A stretch of DNA of 64,000 nucleotides from Enterococcus casseliflavus NBRC 100478 (GCF_001544095.1 NZ_BCPT01000018.1:1-64000); one strand, 5' to 3'; shown: positions 18,894 through 28,813, numbered from the stretch's first letter. A program made the numbers and translations. The notes: generated from the sequence alone by a model not told the origin.

Positions 18894-19571
18894 GTGGAAA
18901 AGATACTTTTAGTTGAAGATGAAAAAGAAATCTCAGATTTGATTGCCTTTTATTTACGAAACGAAAATTTTTCTGTCATCACTTGTGCAGATGGGAATGA
19001 GGCTCAGGTACAGATCGAGCAAAACAGCTTTTCTTTGGCGATTCTTGATGTCATGCTGCCAGATATCACAGGCTTTGACCTGTGTAAAATCATCCGCAAA
19101 AAGCATCATTACCCAATTATTATGTTGACAGCTAAATCTGAGGAGATCGATAAGATCACTGGTTTGACAATTGGTGCCGATGATTACATCACCAAGCCCT
19201 TTCGTCCGTTGGAAGTGATCGCTCGGGTGAAAGCTCAGATACGCCGCTCGACTCAATACAACGGCTCAGATCAAAACAAATTGATCGTGAGGGAGTTGGA
19301 ATTAGATGTCAATAAGCGAAAATGTTTCTTGCAAGAAGAAGAACTTTCCCTGACGCCGATCGAATTTTCCATTTTAAAATTATTGATGGAGCGAAAAGGA
19401 CGAGTGGTAAGCTCTGAGGAAATGTTTCAAGAGGTTTGGGGCGAAAAATATTACACGTCTTCCAATAATACCATCATGGTCCACGTTCGAAACCTTCGGG
19501 AAAAAATGCACGATACCCACAAGAAGTCCTCTTATATCAAAACCGTTTGGGGGATCGGCTATAAAATTTAA
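18894..19571 (+). CDS. OmpR/VanR-like response regulator
   Basis: DNA-binding response regulator of 225 residues. The receiver domain has the phosphoacceptor Asp52 in LAILDVMLPD, Thr/Ser in MLTAKS and Lys in ITKPF; the C-terminal winged helix has LTPIEFSILKLLM and VHVRNLREKM. Translation starts at GTG with AAGGAAGG nine bases upstream. It forms a pair with the VanS-like kinase and may bind the direct repeats between the divergent operons. Confidence 0.93.
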   Translation: MEKILLVEDEKEISDLIAFYLRNENFSVITCADGNEAQVQIEQNSFSLAILDVMLPDITGFDLCKIIRKKHHYPIIMLTAKSEEIDKITGLTIGADDYITKPFRPLEVIARVKAQIRRSTQYNGSDQNKLIVRELELDVNKRKCFLQEEELSLTPIEFSILKLLMERKGRVVSSEEMFQEVWGEKYYTSSNNTIMVHVRNLREKMHDTHKKSSYIKTVWGIGYKI

Positions 19572-19576
19572 CACCA

Positions 19577-19616
19577 AAAACCGTCCTTTCATTGTACGAA
19601 AAGGACGGTTTTCTTG
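19577..19616 (+). terminator. Terminator of the two-component operon
   Basis: Thirteen-base-pair stem AAAACCGTCCTTT with its complement (19600-19612) directly after the response regulator stop. Confidence 0.82.
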
Positions 19617-19643
19617 GGACTGAACACAAGTAAATCGAGAAAC

Positions 19644-19690
19644 ATAGAAAAAAGCCAGAACTGATTCTTTCAGTTCCAGCTTTTTTTATT
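19644..19690 (-). terminator. Terminator of the glyQS operon
   Basis: Stem AAAGC..GAACTGA/TTCAGTTC..GCTTT with mismatches; A and T runs on both flanks make it usable in both directions. It lies just after the glyS stop. Confidence 0.78.
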
Positions 19691-19716
19691 TAGAAACGTG
19701 CAACTGCAAGCTTTTT

Positions 19717-21789
19717 TTATTTCGTAATCAAAGCATCTAAACTAGCCACTGCCAGACTCATCTTCGCGATTTTATCCAACAAGGCAAAACGGTTGCGGCG
19801 AATCTGTTCATCTTCCACCATGACCATTGTTTGATCAAAATAAGCTTCGATCAATGGGCGCAGTGCCACTAAGCTTTGGTAGTTTTCTTCCATCGTTTGA
19901 TGTGGGAACTTGTCCTCTACTGTTAAGACCGCTTCATACAAGGCAGTTTCAGAGTCGTTTTCAAACAAGGCAGGATCAATTGCTGCTTGATCCAATTCGG
20001 CTTTTTTCGCTAAATTGATCACCCGTGTCAAAGCTTCCATCGATGGTTTGAAGTCGGTGTCTTGCAGATGTTCTCTTAACATTTGAGCCGTTTCAAACAA
20101 CGTACTGATGTCTGCTTGACGTGCGCCTAAGACAGCTTCGATGACATCATGACGCGTATTTTTGCTGAGTAAGAATTGACGCAGACGACCTTTCACAAAA
20201 TCGGTCACTTGTTCTTGACCAGCGGCAAGTTGAATCCCAAAAACTTCTGGTTGAGCATTAATGGCTTCCCGAATTTCTTCTTGCAACTGAGCAAATGGGA
20301 AGTACCAGCGCTTTTCAGCTAAGATGCGGATAATCCCGTAGGTTTGACGGCGTAAAGCATAAGGATCGTTTGAACCGCTTGGAACCATATCAACAGCGAA
20401 GAAAGCAAGTAAGCTGTCTAATTTATCCGCAATCGCTAAAACAGCCCCGATTTTTGATTGTGGCAGCTCGCCTTCTGCTGAGATCGGCATGTAGTGTTCA
20501 CGAATCGCTTGGGCAACTGCTGGTTTCTCTCCTTGGATCAGGGCATATTTTTCCCCCATGATCCCTTGCAACTCAGGGAATTCCCCTACCATATTGGTCA
20601 CTAAATCAAATTTATAGATTTGAGCTGCCCGTTGAAGGTCGGTCAGTTCTTCTTGTGTTAAACCAACGGTCTTCCCGATGATTTGCGCTGCTAGTCCGAC
20701 ACGTTGCATTTTTTCATATAAGCTGCCGATTTTTTCGTGGAAGGTGACTTGCTTAAGTTTTTCTACGCAATGGTCAATGGTCAGCTTTTTGTCTTCATTG
20801 TAGAAAAACTCAGCATCTTCTAGACGAGCGGTCAGGACTTTTTGGTTTCCTTTGATAACATTATCGATTTTCACAGCATCCCCGTTGCGGGCAGAGATGA
20901 AGTGCGGCAGCAATTCTCCGTCAAGGGTGCGGACATCGAAGTAACGTTGATGTTCTTTCATAGAAGTAACTAATACTTCTTCAGGGACAGAAAGATATTT
21001 TTCTTCAAAGTCCCCTACAAAGGCTGTTGGGTATTCAACTAGATTTGTCACTTCTTCTAGTAAGTCTTCATCTAAATCGATCCGCCAGTTGTTTTCTTGA
21101 GCGATCGCATTGATTTGTGCGGTGATCATTTGTTGACGTTCGCTTGGATCAGCGATGACAAATTGATGCTTCATTTTTTCCAAATAGTCGTCCGCATGAT
21201 CAAACGTGACCGCCTCACCTAAGAAACGATGACCTTTTGACTCGCGACCGGTAACAATATCAAGGATTTGGAAAGGAATGACTTGCTCACCAAAGAGTGC
21301 TACGATCCAATGAATTGGTCGGATATATTCAAAATCGTAGTCTGCCCAGTGCATCGTTACTGGGAACGTCAAACTCGTGATTACTTCCTGCAATCCTTTC
21401 AATACCTCAACGGTTGGTTGACCTTGGGTATGTTTCGTTACATAGACATACTCAACACCTTTTAATTCACGGAAGGTGATGTCATCGGTTGTCAATCCTT
21501 GTCCACGAACGAACCCTTGAGCTGCTTTCGACCAATTGCCTGCATCATCTAACGCGATTTTTTTCGCTGGTCCTTTGACCTCTTCTTGCGTATCCGCTTG
21601 TTTTTCAGGAATACCGGTGACATAGACAGCCAAGCGGCGAGGTGTGGAATAGGCTTCGATCGTTGTATAAGGCAACGCATGAGCATCTAAGAAAGCTGCC
21701 GTTTTTTCTTGTAATTGTTTCATACTTGGGGTTACGACATGCGCAGGTAATTCCTCTAAGCCGATTTCTAATAATAGGTTTTGTGCCAT
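19717..21789 (-). CDS. glyS: Glycyl-tRNA synthetase beta subunit
   Basis: Beta chain (690 residues) of the alpha2beta2 glycyl-tRNA synthetase; it carries tRNA recognition with B3/B4-like, HD and anticodon-binding regions. The N-terminus [12 protein letters not shown] and motifs [10 protein letters not shown] and LRRQTYG are characteristic. Start at 21789 is chosen because GGAGGG lies nine bases upstream; the frame is open six codons further through that site. One base separates it from the glyQ stop, so translation is coupled. Confidence 0.96.
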   Translation of the reverse strand: MAQNLLLEIGLEELPAHVVTPSMKQLQEKTAAFLDAHALPYTTIEAYSTPRRLAVYVTGIPEKQADTQEEVKGPAKKIALDDAGNWSKAAQGFVRGQGLTTDDITFRELKGVEYVYVTKHTQGQPTVEVLKGLQEVITSLTFPVTMHWADYDFEYIRPIHWIVALFGEQVIPFQILDIVTGRESKGHRFLGEAVTFDHADDYLEKMKHQFVIADPSERQQMITAQINAIAQENNWRIDLDEDLLEEVTNLVEYPTAFVGDFEEKYLSVPEEVLVTSMKEHQRYFDVRTLDGELLPHFISARNGDAVKIDNVIKGNQKVLTARLEDAEFFYNEDKKLTIDHCVEKLKQVTFHEKIGSLYEKMQRVGLAAQIIGKTVGLTQEELTDLQRAAQIYKFDLVTNMVGEFPELQGIMGEKYALIQGEKPAVAQAIREHYMPISAEGELPQSKIGAVLAIADKLDSLLAFFAVDMVPSGSNDPYALRRQTYGIIRILAEKRWYFPFAQLQEEIREAINAQPEVFGIQLAAGQEQVTDFVKGRLRQFLLSKNTRHDVIEAVLGARQADISTLFETAQMLREHLQDTDFKPSMEALTRVINLAKKAELDQAAIDPALFENDSETALYEAVLTVEDKFPHQTMEENYQSLVALRPLIEAYFDQTMVMVEDEQIRRNRFALLDKIAKMSLAVASLDALITK

Positions 21790-21790
21790 C

Positions 21791-22702
21791 TTATTTTCCC
21801 TCCTCAATCAGTTTTTGCGCAACTTCTGGATCAAGCAATGGATAACCGAGGTTTTCCCGTTCTGCTACAAATAGTTTTGCTACTTGACGTGCCATGTTAC
21901 GGATACGTGCGAGGTACCCAGCACGTTCAGTGACGGAGACTGCACCACGAGCATCCAACAAGTTGAAGGTATGACTGCATTTTAAGATATAGTCGTAAGC
22001 TGGATGAACTAAGCGTTCATCGATACAGCGTTTTGCTTCTTTTTCAAAACGATCGAAGTTCCCTAAAAGCAAGTCTTGGTCACTGACTTCAAAGGAATAT
22101 TTTGAATGTTCATACTCAGGTTGGCGGAAAATCTCACCATATTTGACACCTGCAGACCATTCAAGATCGTAGACACTTTCAACTTCTTGAATATAAGATG
22201 CTAGACGTTCTAAGCCGTAAGTGATTTCTGATGTCACTGGCTTACATGCTAAGCCGCCGACTTGTTGGAAGTAAGTAAACTGAGTGATCTCCATCCCATC
22301 TAACCAAACTTCCCAACCAAGACCTGCACAACCCATTGAAGGATTTTCCCAGTTATCTTCGACAAAACGAATATCATGTTCTAATGGATCGATCCCTAAA
22401 AGACGCAGGCTTTCTAAATAAAGCTCTTGGATATTTTCAGGAGAAGGCTTCATCACGACTTGGAACTGGTGGTGCTGATACAAACGATTTGGGTTTTCCC
22501 CGTAGCGGCCATCAGCTGGACGGCGAGAAGGTTCTACGTAAGCGGCGTTCCATGGTTCTGGACCGATTGCACGTAAAAATGTGTATGGGCTCATGGTCCC
22601 AGCCCCTTTTTCTGTATCATAGGCCTGCATCAGCATACAGCCGTTTTCGGACCAGAATTTTTGCAGGGTCAAAATCATCTCTTGCACAGTTAGTTTACTC
22701 AT
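21791..22702 (-). CDS. glyQ: Glycyl-tRNA synthetase alpha subunit
   Basis: Catalytic alpha chain, 303 residues, class II synthetase forming glycyl-adenylate with GlyS. Hallmarks include [27 protein letters not shown]-like N-terminal sequence, [17 protein letters not shown] and [11 protein letters not shown]. Second gene of the T-box-controlled operon, 15 bases after the small unknown gene. Length and motifs are standard. Confidence 0.97.
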   Translation of the reverse strand: MSKLTVQEMILTLQKFWSENGCMLMQAYDTEKGAGTMSPYTFLRAIGPEPWNAAYVEPSRRPADGRYGENPNRLYQHHQFQVVMKPSPENIQELYLESLRLLGIDPLEHDIRFVEDNWENPSMGCAGLGWEVWLDGMEITQFTYFQQVGGLACKPVTSEITYGLERLASYIQEVESVYDLEWSAGVKYGEIFRQPEYEHSKYSFEVSDQDLLLGNFDRFEKEAKRCIDERLVHPAYDYILKCSHTFNLLDARGAVSVTERAGYLARIRNMARQVAKLFVAERENLGYPLLDPEVAQKLIEEGK

Positions 22703-22717
22703 CTTTTTCTTCCTTTC

Positions 22718-22957
22718 TTATAACGCATTGACGACAGGATAAAATTCGACAACTGATCCAGGGATCAATTTCACTTCGACCACGACATCTGCTTCTAAAA
22801 CATCCGATAAGTCGTAAAGCATTTGGTCTGGACTCGTTGTAAATTCATGTAAAAGCTGTTCATCCTTTAAAAGGCGAACTTGCAGTGGAATACTTGCTAA
22901 TACTTTGAGCTTTTTTTCGGTAAACGCACTTGCTGGAATCGTCATATCAAATAACAT
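22718..22957 (-). CDS. Unknown 79-residue protein in the glyQS operon
   Basis: A small acidic protein without signal or membrane segment, lying between the T-box leader and glyQ. The start at 22957 (MLFDMTIPASAFTEKK) has AAAGGAGG a few bases upstream; the frame is open another 22 codons but those lie in the T-box terminator. Sequence shows alternating hydrophobic strands (LKVLASIPLQVRLL, DVVVEVKLIPGSVVEFY). I do not recognise the family. Its place under glycine-tRNA control suggests a link to translation or glycine metabolism, which is inference. Confidence 0.75.
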   Translation of the reverse strand: MLFDMTIPASAFTEKKLKVLASIPLQVRLLKDEQLLHEFTTSPDQMLYDLSDVLEADVVVEVKLIPGSVVEFYPVVNAL

Positions 22958-23005
22958 AAAAACCCTCCTTTGTTTTTGACTATTCTTGGTGTGAAACATA
23001 AAAAA

Positions 23006-23203
23006 GTCCCTATATCTATACACTTTGTATAGATATAGGGACGATAAATTCGCGGTTCCACCCTACTTCCGACAAGTCGGCAGCTTCATTGATCATGCTC
23101 ACGGACGCCTGCGAAATAAGGTTCCAACTTGGCTTTCACTCTCCCAAGTTCGCTTCATGGAATGGTCTTCTTTCTTTCTTCCGATCATAGCACGGATTCG
23201 ATT
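23006..23203 (-). promoter_or_regulatory. T-box riboswitch (glycyl-tRNA responsive)
   Basis: Minus-strand leader containing the T-box sequence AGGGTGGAACCGCG (23051-23064) next to a perfect terminator stem (23006-23042) followed by TTTTT. Upstream stems with a GAGAGTG apical loop resemble stem I. A GGC triplet at 23107-23109 is a candidate specifier codon; I could not fold stem I to prove it. Glycine specificity is inferred mainly from glyQS downstream. Uncharged tRNA would favour the antiterminator and transcription of orf79-glyQ-glyS. Confidence 0.92.
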
Positions 23204-23209
23204 ACCCTT

Positions 23210-23239
23210 ATGATAGTAGTTGAAGCTAGGGTTTGTCAA
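23210..23239 (-). promoter_or_regulatory. Promoter of the glyQS T-box operon
   Basis: Minus-strand TTGACA (23234-23239), 18-base spacer, TATCAT (23210-23215). Confidence 0.7.
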
Positions 23240-23255
23240 TGATTAATTTGAACTT

Positions 23256-25013
23256 TTATGCTTCTGGACCTAAATCCGCCTGATCATGAAAGACGATCTC
23301 ATCAGCGATTTTCCCATCACTTTCAAAAACGATGATCTCATTCATTCCGATTTTTAAAAACGGTGCTGGGACGTACAAGCGCTGCTGCGGTCCTTTTTCC
23401 CAAAAACGGCCGATCGTATGACCATTGACTTGGACAAACCCTTTACCCCAGCCTGGCAATTCGATAAAAGTATCTGCACATTCATCAAAAGCACATTCAA
23501 AGCGTGAGAAACTTGGTTGTCCTTTTTGCCATTTTCCTTGGAAATCAATGGCATGCAAATTATCCATCGGTAAGGGATAGATTTCCCAGTTGCTTTGGAA
23601 GGCACCATTGATGATCACACCGTCTTTGATGCCTTTGTGCTGATGGTTCATTTTTACGGAATAATTGACCCGCCCCATATTCTCCACTAAGATCCCCAAC
23701 TCGTTTTCTGATTCTGATAAATCGAAACTGTAGGTTTGACCGATTTCTTGATCGTAATCGACGCGCAAAAGTTCCTGGTTGATAAACGTATGGGCACGAT
23801 CCATCGTATTGATCAGACGGTAGTCGGCAATCTTCCGAGCAGGCCCAATCAGTGAGCGATAATAGATATAACCTGTCGCTTGATTGCAGGCTTCCATCGA
23901 TAACGGGTAATTACTTATAATCGGTTGACTGATCGTGTCGATCGTCGAAAACAAGGAGACTCGTTCTTTCACTGAGAATGTTCCATAAGCTTTTCGCTCA
24001 ATTTTCATACTCAAGGGAAACTCAGGAATTTCCGCATAGTCAGCGATCACCTTTTTGAAGTCTTGGTATTTGGCAGTAGGTTCTCCCCATTCTGTCAACA
24101 AGGCATCGTAATCATAGCTAGTGACATCCGGCGCTAAGCGTTCATAATAGTTTGACCCGTTCATAAAGCCAAAGTTGGTCCCGCCATGAAACATATAGAT
24201 ATTGACAGAACCTAATGCTAAACAATCCTGCAATTCCTTTACTGCATCTTGTGTTGAGGTCGTATGGTGCTGGTCGTCACCCCAGGCATCAAACCAGCCG
24301 ATCCAAAATTCCATGACCATCAGTGGCCGTTTTTCTCCGTGAAATCTTCGAAGTTTTTCAAAGTTTTCCTTGATGTTGGAGCCGCAGTTGATCGTAGGCA
24401 ATGCCAAGTCTTTGATACTGCCGTTTTCTAGCATATCGTGCCAAGGTCCGTCGGAGGTCACTAACGGCGTTTCTACACCATGCTGCCGCATCGCAGCCAC
24501 CATTTTCCGCAAATACTCTTTATCATTGGCATAGCTGCCGTATTCATTTTCTACTTGCATCATTATAATCGGACCGCCTTGGGTGATCTGCAGATCCCGC
24601 ACTTGTGGAAACAAATGGGCGAAATAACGAGTGATTTTTTCCATAAATGGGGGATAATCAAACCGAAGCTTCATCATAGGATCTTGCAATAGCCAATAAG
24701 GCAGTCCCCCAAATTCCCACTCCGCACAAATATAAGGTGCTGGTCGCAAAATGACATAAAGCCCTACTTCTTGTGCCGTTTGGATAAATCGCCGCAAATC
24801 AAGGATCCCATCAAATTGATAGACACCTTCCTGTGCTTCATGAAGATTCCAAGGAACATAGGTTTCGACGGTATTACAGCCCATCAAACGTAGTTTCTCT
24901 AAGCGATCTTGCCAATATTCAGGAACGACACGAAAATAATGGATCGCTCCAGAGATCACTTTAAAAGGCTTGTTGTCTAAATAAAAGTCATCTTCAATAG
25001 CAAAAGTTCGCAT
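23256..25013 (-). CDS. Glycoside hydrolase family 35 beta-galactosidase
   Basis: Cytoplasmic (no signal peptide) retaining beta-galactosidase of 585 residues. The GH35 TIM barrel has the SGAIHYFR and LRPAPYICAEWEFGG motifs, proposed acid/base Glu157 in QVENEYGS and nucleophile Glu235 in VMEFWIGWFD, followed by jelly-roll domains. Substrate could be small beta-galactosides such as galacto-oligosaccharides or lacto-N-biose. Its ATG overlaps the GH42 stop by one base (TGATG). No transporter is adjacent. Confidence 0.92.
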   Translation of the reverse strand: MRTFAIEDDFYLDNKPFKVISGAIHYFRVVPEYWQDRLEKLRLMGCNTVETYVPWNLHEAQEGVYQFDGILDLRRFIQTAQEVGLYVILRPAPYICAEWEFGGLPYWLLQDPMMKLRFDYPPFMEKITRYFAHLFPQVRDLQITQGGPIIMMQVENEYGSYANDKEYLRKMVAAMRQHGVETPLVTSDGPWHDMLENGSIKDLALPTINCGSNIKENFEKLRRFHGEKRPLMVMEFWIGWFDAWGDDQHHTTSTQDAVKELQDCLALGSVNIYMFHGGTNFGFMNGSNYYERLAPDVTSYDYDALLTEWGEPTAKYQDFKKVIADYAEIPEFPLSMKIERKAYGTFSVKERVSLFSTIDTISQPIISNYPLSMEACNQATGYIYYRSLIGPARKIADYRLINTMDRAHTFINQELLRVDYDQEIGQTYSFDLSESENELGILVENMGRVNYSVKMNHQHKGIKDGVIINGAFQSNWEIYPLPMDNLHAIDFQGKWQKGQPSFSRFECAFDECADTFIELPGWGKGFVQVNGHTIGRFWEKGPQQRLYVPAPFLKIGMNEIIVFESDGKIADEIVFHDQADLGPEA

Positions 25014-27025
25014 CAGTTACGCCCCTCTTTGACGATATAGGTGGTGTATTGCGTCAGCATCATTTCTGAAGAAAGAACCTTACCCGTCAGAAGATCCGTT
25101 TTTCCAACAAACATTTCTGGCAGCGGTTGTGCTTCTTCGTGGAAATTGATGATGACGAAAAATTTCGCCTCTTCATTTTCACGACAGGCAATTTCTAGTT
25201 TTGTTGCCTCCTCGATCACTGGGGAAATATCGGTCTCTTTGACGATCGTTTTGAAAAGCTGATCTTGCAGCTGATCTTCCAACTGTCCACCAAAGTAATA
25301 GACGGTTCCATCGCCAAATGTATTTTTGGTCACTGCCGGCATTCCTGCATAGAAATTGCTCGTGTAATGCGCTAGCGCTTCGGCGTTTTCTAAATGGATC
25401 AAATCGCTGACTAAATTACTTGTTCCTGTAAGTTCTTCATTAACTAACGAAACCCCGTTTGATTGTTCTGGGGCTAATGCATCGATTTCTTCCACCCAGA
25501 TGCCAGCTAACTCCCGCAAGGGGCCAGGGTAACCGCCTAAGTGAACATTGTCTGATTGATCAACGATGCCACTCATATACGTTGTAAGTAAAGCACCACC
25601 TTGCTTAACGAAATCAGTTAGCCGCTCTTGCATCCCTTCTTTGATCATGTACAGAACCGGAGCTGCGACTAGCTTGTATTTTGATAAGTCAGCATCCACG
25701 GGAACCAAATCGACCGCAATATTTTGTTCGTAAAAATAGCGATAGTAGCGATGGATCTGTTCCACATATTTCAGGTCAACGGTTGGACCACTCGTATATT
25801 CTAATGCCCAATAATTGTCCCAATCGAAAATCACAGCAACCTGTGCTTGGGTTTGCGTGCCAATGATGTCTGAAAGCTGCGCTAATTCAGCCCCAAGAGC
25901 TGCTGTTTCTCGGAAAACCCGCGTGTCTTCATGACCGACATGTTCGATGACCGCACCATGAAATTTCTCACAAGCACCAATGGAACGTCGCAATTGGAAG
26001 TATTGGATCGTATCTGCCCCATGAGCAATCGTTTGATAGCTTTGCGCCCGCATCTGTCCTGGTTTTTTTAATGAATTATAAGGCTGCCAGTTTTGTTGGG
26101 AAGGTGTTTGTTCCATCAGCATAAAGGGTTGCTGTTTTAACCCGCGCATCAAATCATGGGTCATGGCTACTAAGCTCCATGGCGTATTGTACGATGGATA
26201 ATTATCCCACGAAACAAGGTCCATTTCCTTTGCCCACTTGAAATAATCCAGTCCTTTAAAGGTTCCCATCAAATTCGTTGTAATCGGTGTTGTGGGATCG
26301 ATTTTCCGAATAGCGTCCCGCTCCATCATGTAGTTTTTTAAAAGACTATCCGAGTTGAACCGCCGGTAGTCAATAGAAATTCCTGCAAATGCCGTCTTGT
26401 CATAGCCTATTCCTTCTGACAGCGCATTTGGCAGCACGATTTCATCCCATTCATACACGGTATGCCCCCAAAATTCCATATTCCAGGCTTTATTCAGTGC
26501 TTCGATCGTATGATATTTATCCTTTAACCAGACACGAAACGCTTTTTCACAGTTGTCGCAATAACATTCGCCGCCGTATTCATTATTGATGTGCCAACAA
26601 GTCACTTGTGGATTTTCGCCGTAACGTTCGGCTAATTTCGTTGCCAAGCGTTCTGCGTATTTTTGATAAACCAAACTGTTGGGACAGGCATTGTGCCGTT
26701 GCCCAAACTTATGATGGCGTCCATCATAATCGGTGCGAGCGACTTCTGGATACTTCTTAAACATCCAAGCTGGCAAAGCAGCTGTGGAAGTGGCTAAGAC
26801 GATGTCGAAACCTTCCGTACTTAATTTTTCGATGATTTGATCCAATTCCTCAAAATCATAACAATTTTCAGAGGGTTGGATCTTTGCCCATGAAAAAACA
26901 TTGACGGTCGCGCTATTGATACTTGCTTTTTTAAAGATCCGAATGTCTTCTTCCCAAATCTCTTTCGGCCACTGATTTGGATTATAATCGCCGCCAAATA
27001 GAATTCTATCAAAAAATTTTGTCAT
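25013..27025 (-). CDS. Glycoside hydrolase family 42 beta-galactosidase
   Basis: Cytoplasmic retaining beta-galactosidase of 670 residues, usual for GH42. Proposed acid/base Glu149 lies in CWHINNEYGG and nucleophile Glu305 in FMLMEQTPS. Four cysteines (114, 154, 156, 159) form the zinc-binding cluster seen in many GH42 enzymes. The middle trimerisation and C-terminal beta domains are present. First gene of a two-gene operon with GH35, divergent from an AraC-type regulator that probably controls it. Confidence 0.94.
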   Translation of the reverse strand: MTKFFDRILFGGDYNPNQWPKEIWEEDIRIFKKASINSATVNVFSWAKIQPSENCYDFEELDQIIEKLSTEGFDIVLATSTAALPAWMFKKYPEVARTDYDGRHHKFGQRHNACPNSLVYQKYAERLATKLAERYGENPQVTCWHINNEYGGECYCDNCEKAFRVWLKDKYHTIEALNKAWNMEFWGHTVYEWDEIVLPNALSEGIGYDKTAFAGISIDYRRFNSDSLLKNYMMERDAIRKIDPTTPITTNLMGTFKGLDYFKWAKEMDLVSWDNYPSYNTPWSLVAMTHDLMRGLKQQPFMLMEQTPSQQNWQPYNSLKKPGQMRAQSYQTIAHGADTIQYFQLRRSIGACEKFHGAVIEHVGHEDTRVFRETAALGAELAQLSDIIGTQTQAQVAVIFDWDNYWALEYTSGPTVDLKYVEQIHRYYRYFYEQNIAVDLVPVDADLSKYKLVAAPVLYMIKEGMQERLTDFVKQGGALLTTYMSGIVDQSDNVHLGGYPGPLRELAGIWVEEIDALAPEQSNGVSLVNEELTGTSNLVSDLIHLENAEALAHYTSNFYAGMPAVTKNTFGDGTVYYFGGQLEDQLQDQLFKTIVKETDISPVIEEATKLEIACRENEEAKFFVIINFHEEAQPLPEMFVGKTDLLTGKVLSSEMMLTQYTTYIVKEGRN

Positions 27026-27095
27026 GTAAGTGAACGCTCCTTTAAAATAAAATGATTTCTACTCTCTTATTGTAAGGCTTTTCATTCTGTTGTAG

Positions 27096-27101
27096 TATAA
27101 T
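27096..27101 (+). promoter_or_regulatory. Probable -10 element of the AraC-type gene
   Basis: A consensus TATAAT stands 45 bases before the regulator start in the divergent gap with GH42. No well-spaced -35 box is evident. Confidence 0.4.
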
Positions 27102-27146
27102 ACATGAAACACTATTTTATAACTTTTCGAAACACGGAGGTACACT

Positions 27147-27953
27147 ATGCCTATCTACTTTTATCAAACCAATCAGCAGCTGCCTTTATCTCTGGAAAGC
27201 ATCGGCAACGATTGGGCGCAAGATGACGTCGCTCGTCCTGATGGCTATCCCTACTTCCATTGGCTGCAAACCGAGCAAGGGGAAGGCCGAATCACATTTG
27301 GTCAGGAATCGTTTATCTTACGTCCGAATGAAGGCATTTTGATTTTTCCTTTTACGCCCCATCGCTATTATCCATTGACTAACTGGAAAACATCCTTCGC
27401 CACATTCCAAGGCCCTTTGGCAGCTGAGGTGTTAAAGCAGTACACGAATCAGCCCTATATATTAGCTGAAGAGTCAGAAACCTTTTCTTATGTCACCTGG
27501 ATCAATCAACGGATCAAAGAAGACCAACAAATCAGTTGGGACCCGCTACGGGCTTCTAGCGAATGTTACCGCTTTTTATTGGCGATCATGCAAGAACGCT
27601 CAGGGAATCCAACAGAAAAACACCCGCTGTTCCAACAATATCTGGTTCCCGTTATACAAGAAATCGAAACGAATTACGATCAGGCGATCACGATCAAAGA
27701 ACTAGCAGGGCTCGTCTATGTGTCACCACAGTATCTCTCACGTTTGTTCCAACGTTTTTTGGGGCAATCTACTGCACAATATTTATTGAACTACCGCATG
27801 ACCCGAGCCAAAGAGCTTTTGGTGGCACAGCCAGATCTGCCTATTCAACAAGCTGCCTTCGCAGTGGGGTTTCAAGATGCAAGTCACTTTACTGCATTAT
27901 TCAAAAAAAGAGTCGGCTTAACTCCATTGAAGTTTCGCCAACTCTATCATTGA
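27147..27953 (+). CDS. AraC-family transcriptional regulator
   Basis: Regulator of 268 residues with an N-terminal cupin-like ligand-binding region (about 5-140) and two C-terminal helix-turn-helix motifs (ITIKELAGLVYVSPQYLSRL and IQQAAFAVGFQDASHFTALF). CGGAGG lies nine bases before the ATG. It is divergent from the GH42-GH35 operon and is probably its sugar-responsive activator. The last seven bases overlap the recO end in convergent orientation, and no terminator separates them. Confidence 0.9.
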   Translation: MPIYFYQTNQQLPLSLESIGNDWAQDDVARPDGYPYFHWLQTEQGEGRITFGQESFILRPNEGILIFPFTPHRYYPLTNWKTSFATFQGPLAAEVLKQYTNQPYILAEESETFSYVTWINQRIKEDQQISWDPLRASSECYRFLLAIMQERSGNPTEKHPLFQQYLVPVIQEIETNYDQAITIKELAGLVYVSPQYLSRLFQRFLGQSTAQYLLNYRMTRAKELLVAQPDLPIQQAAFAVGFQDASHFTALFKKRVGLTPLKFRQLYH

Positions 27954-28720
27954 TTTTTCGGTTTTAAGACGTCTTGCCATTGCCCCATCTGATCGATAAA
28001 CTTCTTACTTTTTAAATGAATGCCCACATATTCATCATATAATAAATCAATCACTCGTCGGATCGCGGCTTTCGTTTCTGGCTTTAATTTGATTGAAGCA
28101 ATCTGCTCGTAGGATATTTGCGAAAATAAGCGAATAAAATGGATCGCCCGAGAATCAGCATGATAACGACGTTCGTCCATCCCCCAGTGCTGTTCACATA
28201 AAATACCGCTATATTTTGAGGAATAGTCAAACCGACCGTCGGTTTTTCCGCAGATCGCACAATGGGTCCAATTCGGGGTGATCCCGAAACGGTGCAAAAT
28301 CTGGATCTCAAAGATATTGGTGATGATCTCTGCGTCGTTTTCTTGATCCATTAATTGCAAGGCCTCATGTAAAAATTGGTATAGATGTGGGTCATAGACC
28401 CGATCATCAATAGCAGAATCAGCCAAATTCAATAAGTAGGTTGCATAACCAGCAATAAAAATATCACTTTGGATCGTACGAAAAGGATGGATGTCTTTGG
28501 CATTGTTTAAAAAGGACAAGCCTTCCGTTTTGATGGTTCCCATGTAGGTGGCTTCAGTATAGGAGAGCAGCGCTGGTGCCAAGGGGTTGTTTTTCCGATG
28601 GGCACCCTTGACATAAAACATTTGCTTCCCAGCAGATTCCGTAAAGATTTTGACTAGCTTGTCTTTTTCTTTATGGTCTTTTGAAAAAAGTAAGATTCCT
28701 TTTGTTTCAACAAGATTCAT
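27947..28720 (-). CDS. recO: DNA repair protein RecO
   Basis: Recombination mediator of 257 residues that helps load RecA on SSB-coated DNA. The N-terminal OB-fold (ETKGILLFSKDHKEKDKL), the alpha-helical core and the zinc-binding CAICGK...C motif are present. It follows era after a 93-base gap containing a hairpin, so part of the transcription may stop before recO. Overlaps the AraC gene end. Confidence 0.93.
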   Translation of the reverse strand: MNLVETKGILLFSKDHKEKDKLVKIFTESAGKQMFYVKGAHRKNNPLAPALLSYTEATYMGTIKTEGLSFLNNAKDIHPFRTIQSDIFIAGYATYLLNLADSAIDDRVYDPHLYQFLHEALQLMDQENDAEIITNIFEIQILHRFGITPNWTHCAICGKTDGRFDYSSKYSGILCEQHWGMDERRYHADSRAIHFIRLFSQISYEQIASIKLKPETKAAIRRVIDLLYDEYVGIHLKSKKFIDQMGQWQDVLKPKNQ

Positions 28721-28733
28721 CGTCGCACCCCAT

Positions 28734-28777
28734 TTCTTTAAAAAAACTGATCCAGTTCGCTAACTGCATCAGTTTTT
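28734..28777 (-). terminator. Terminator between era and recO
   Basis: Stem AAAAACTGAT.CAGTT with complement (28742-28777, one mismatch), flanked on the plus strand by A residues that give T residues in the minus transcript. Readthrough into recO seems likely as no clear recO promoter was found. Confidence 0.65.
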
Positions 28778-28813
28778 CTTCATTAAAACAGATTATGTTT
28801 GATCTGCAAGTCA

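Noticed and set aside
17730-19571. A vancomycin resistance (vanC-type) cluster
   Set aside because: Only the sensor and regulator resemble VanS/VanR; no ligase, racemase or D,D-peptidase gene is adjacent, so resistance is not supported.
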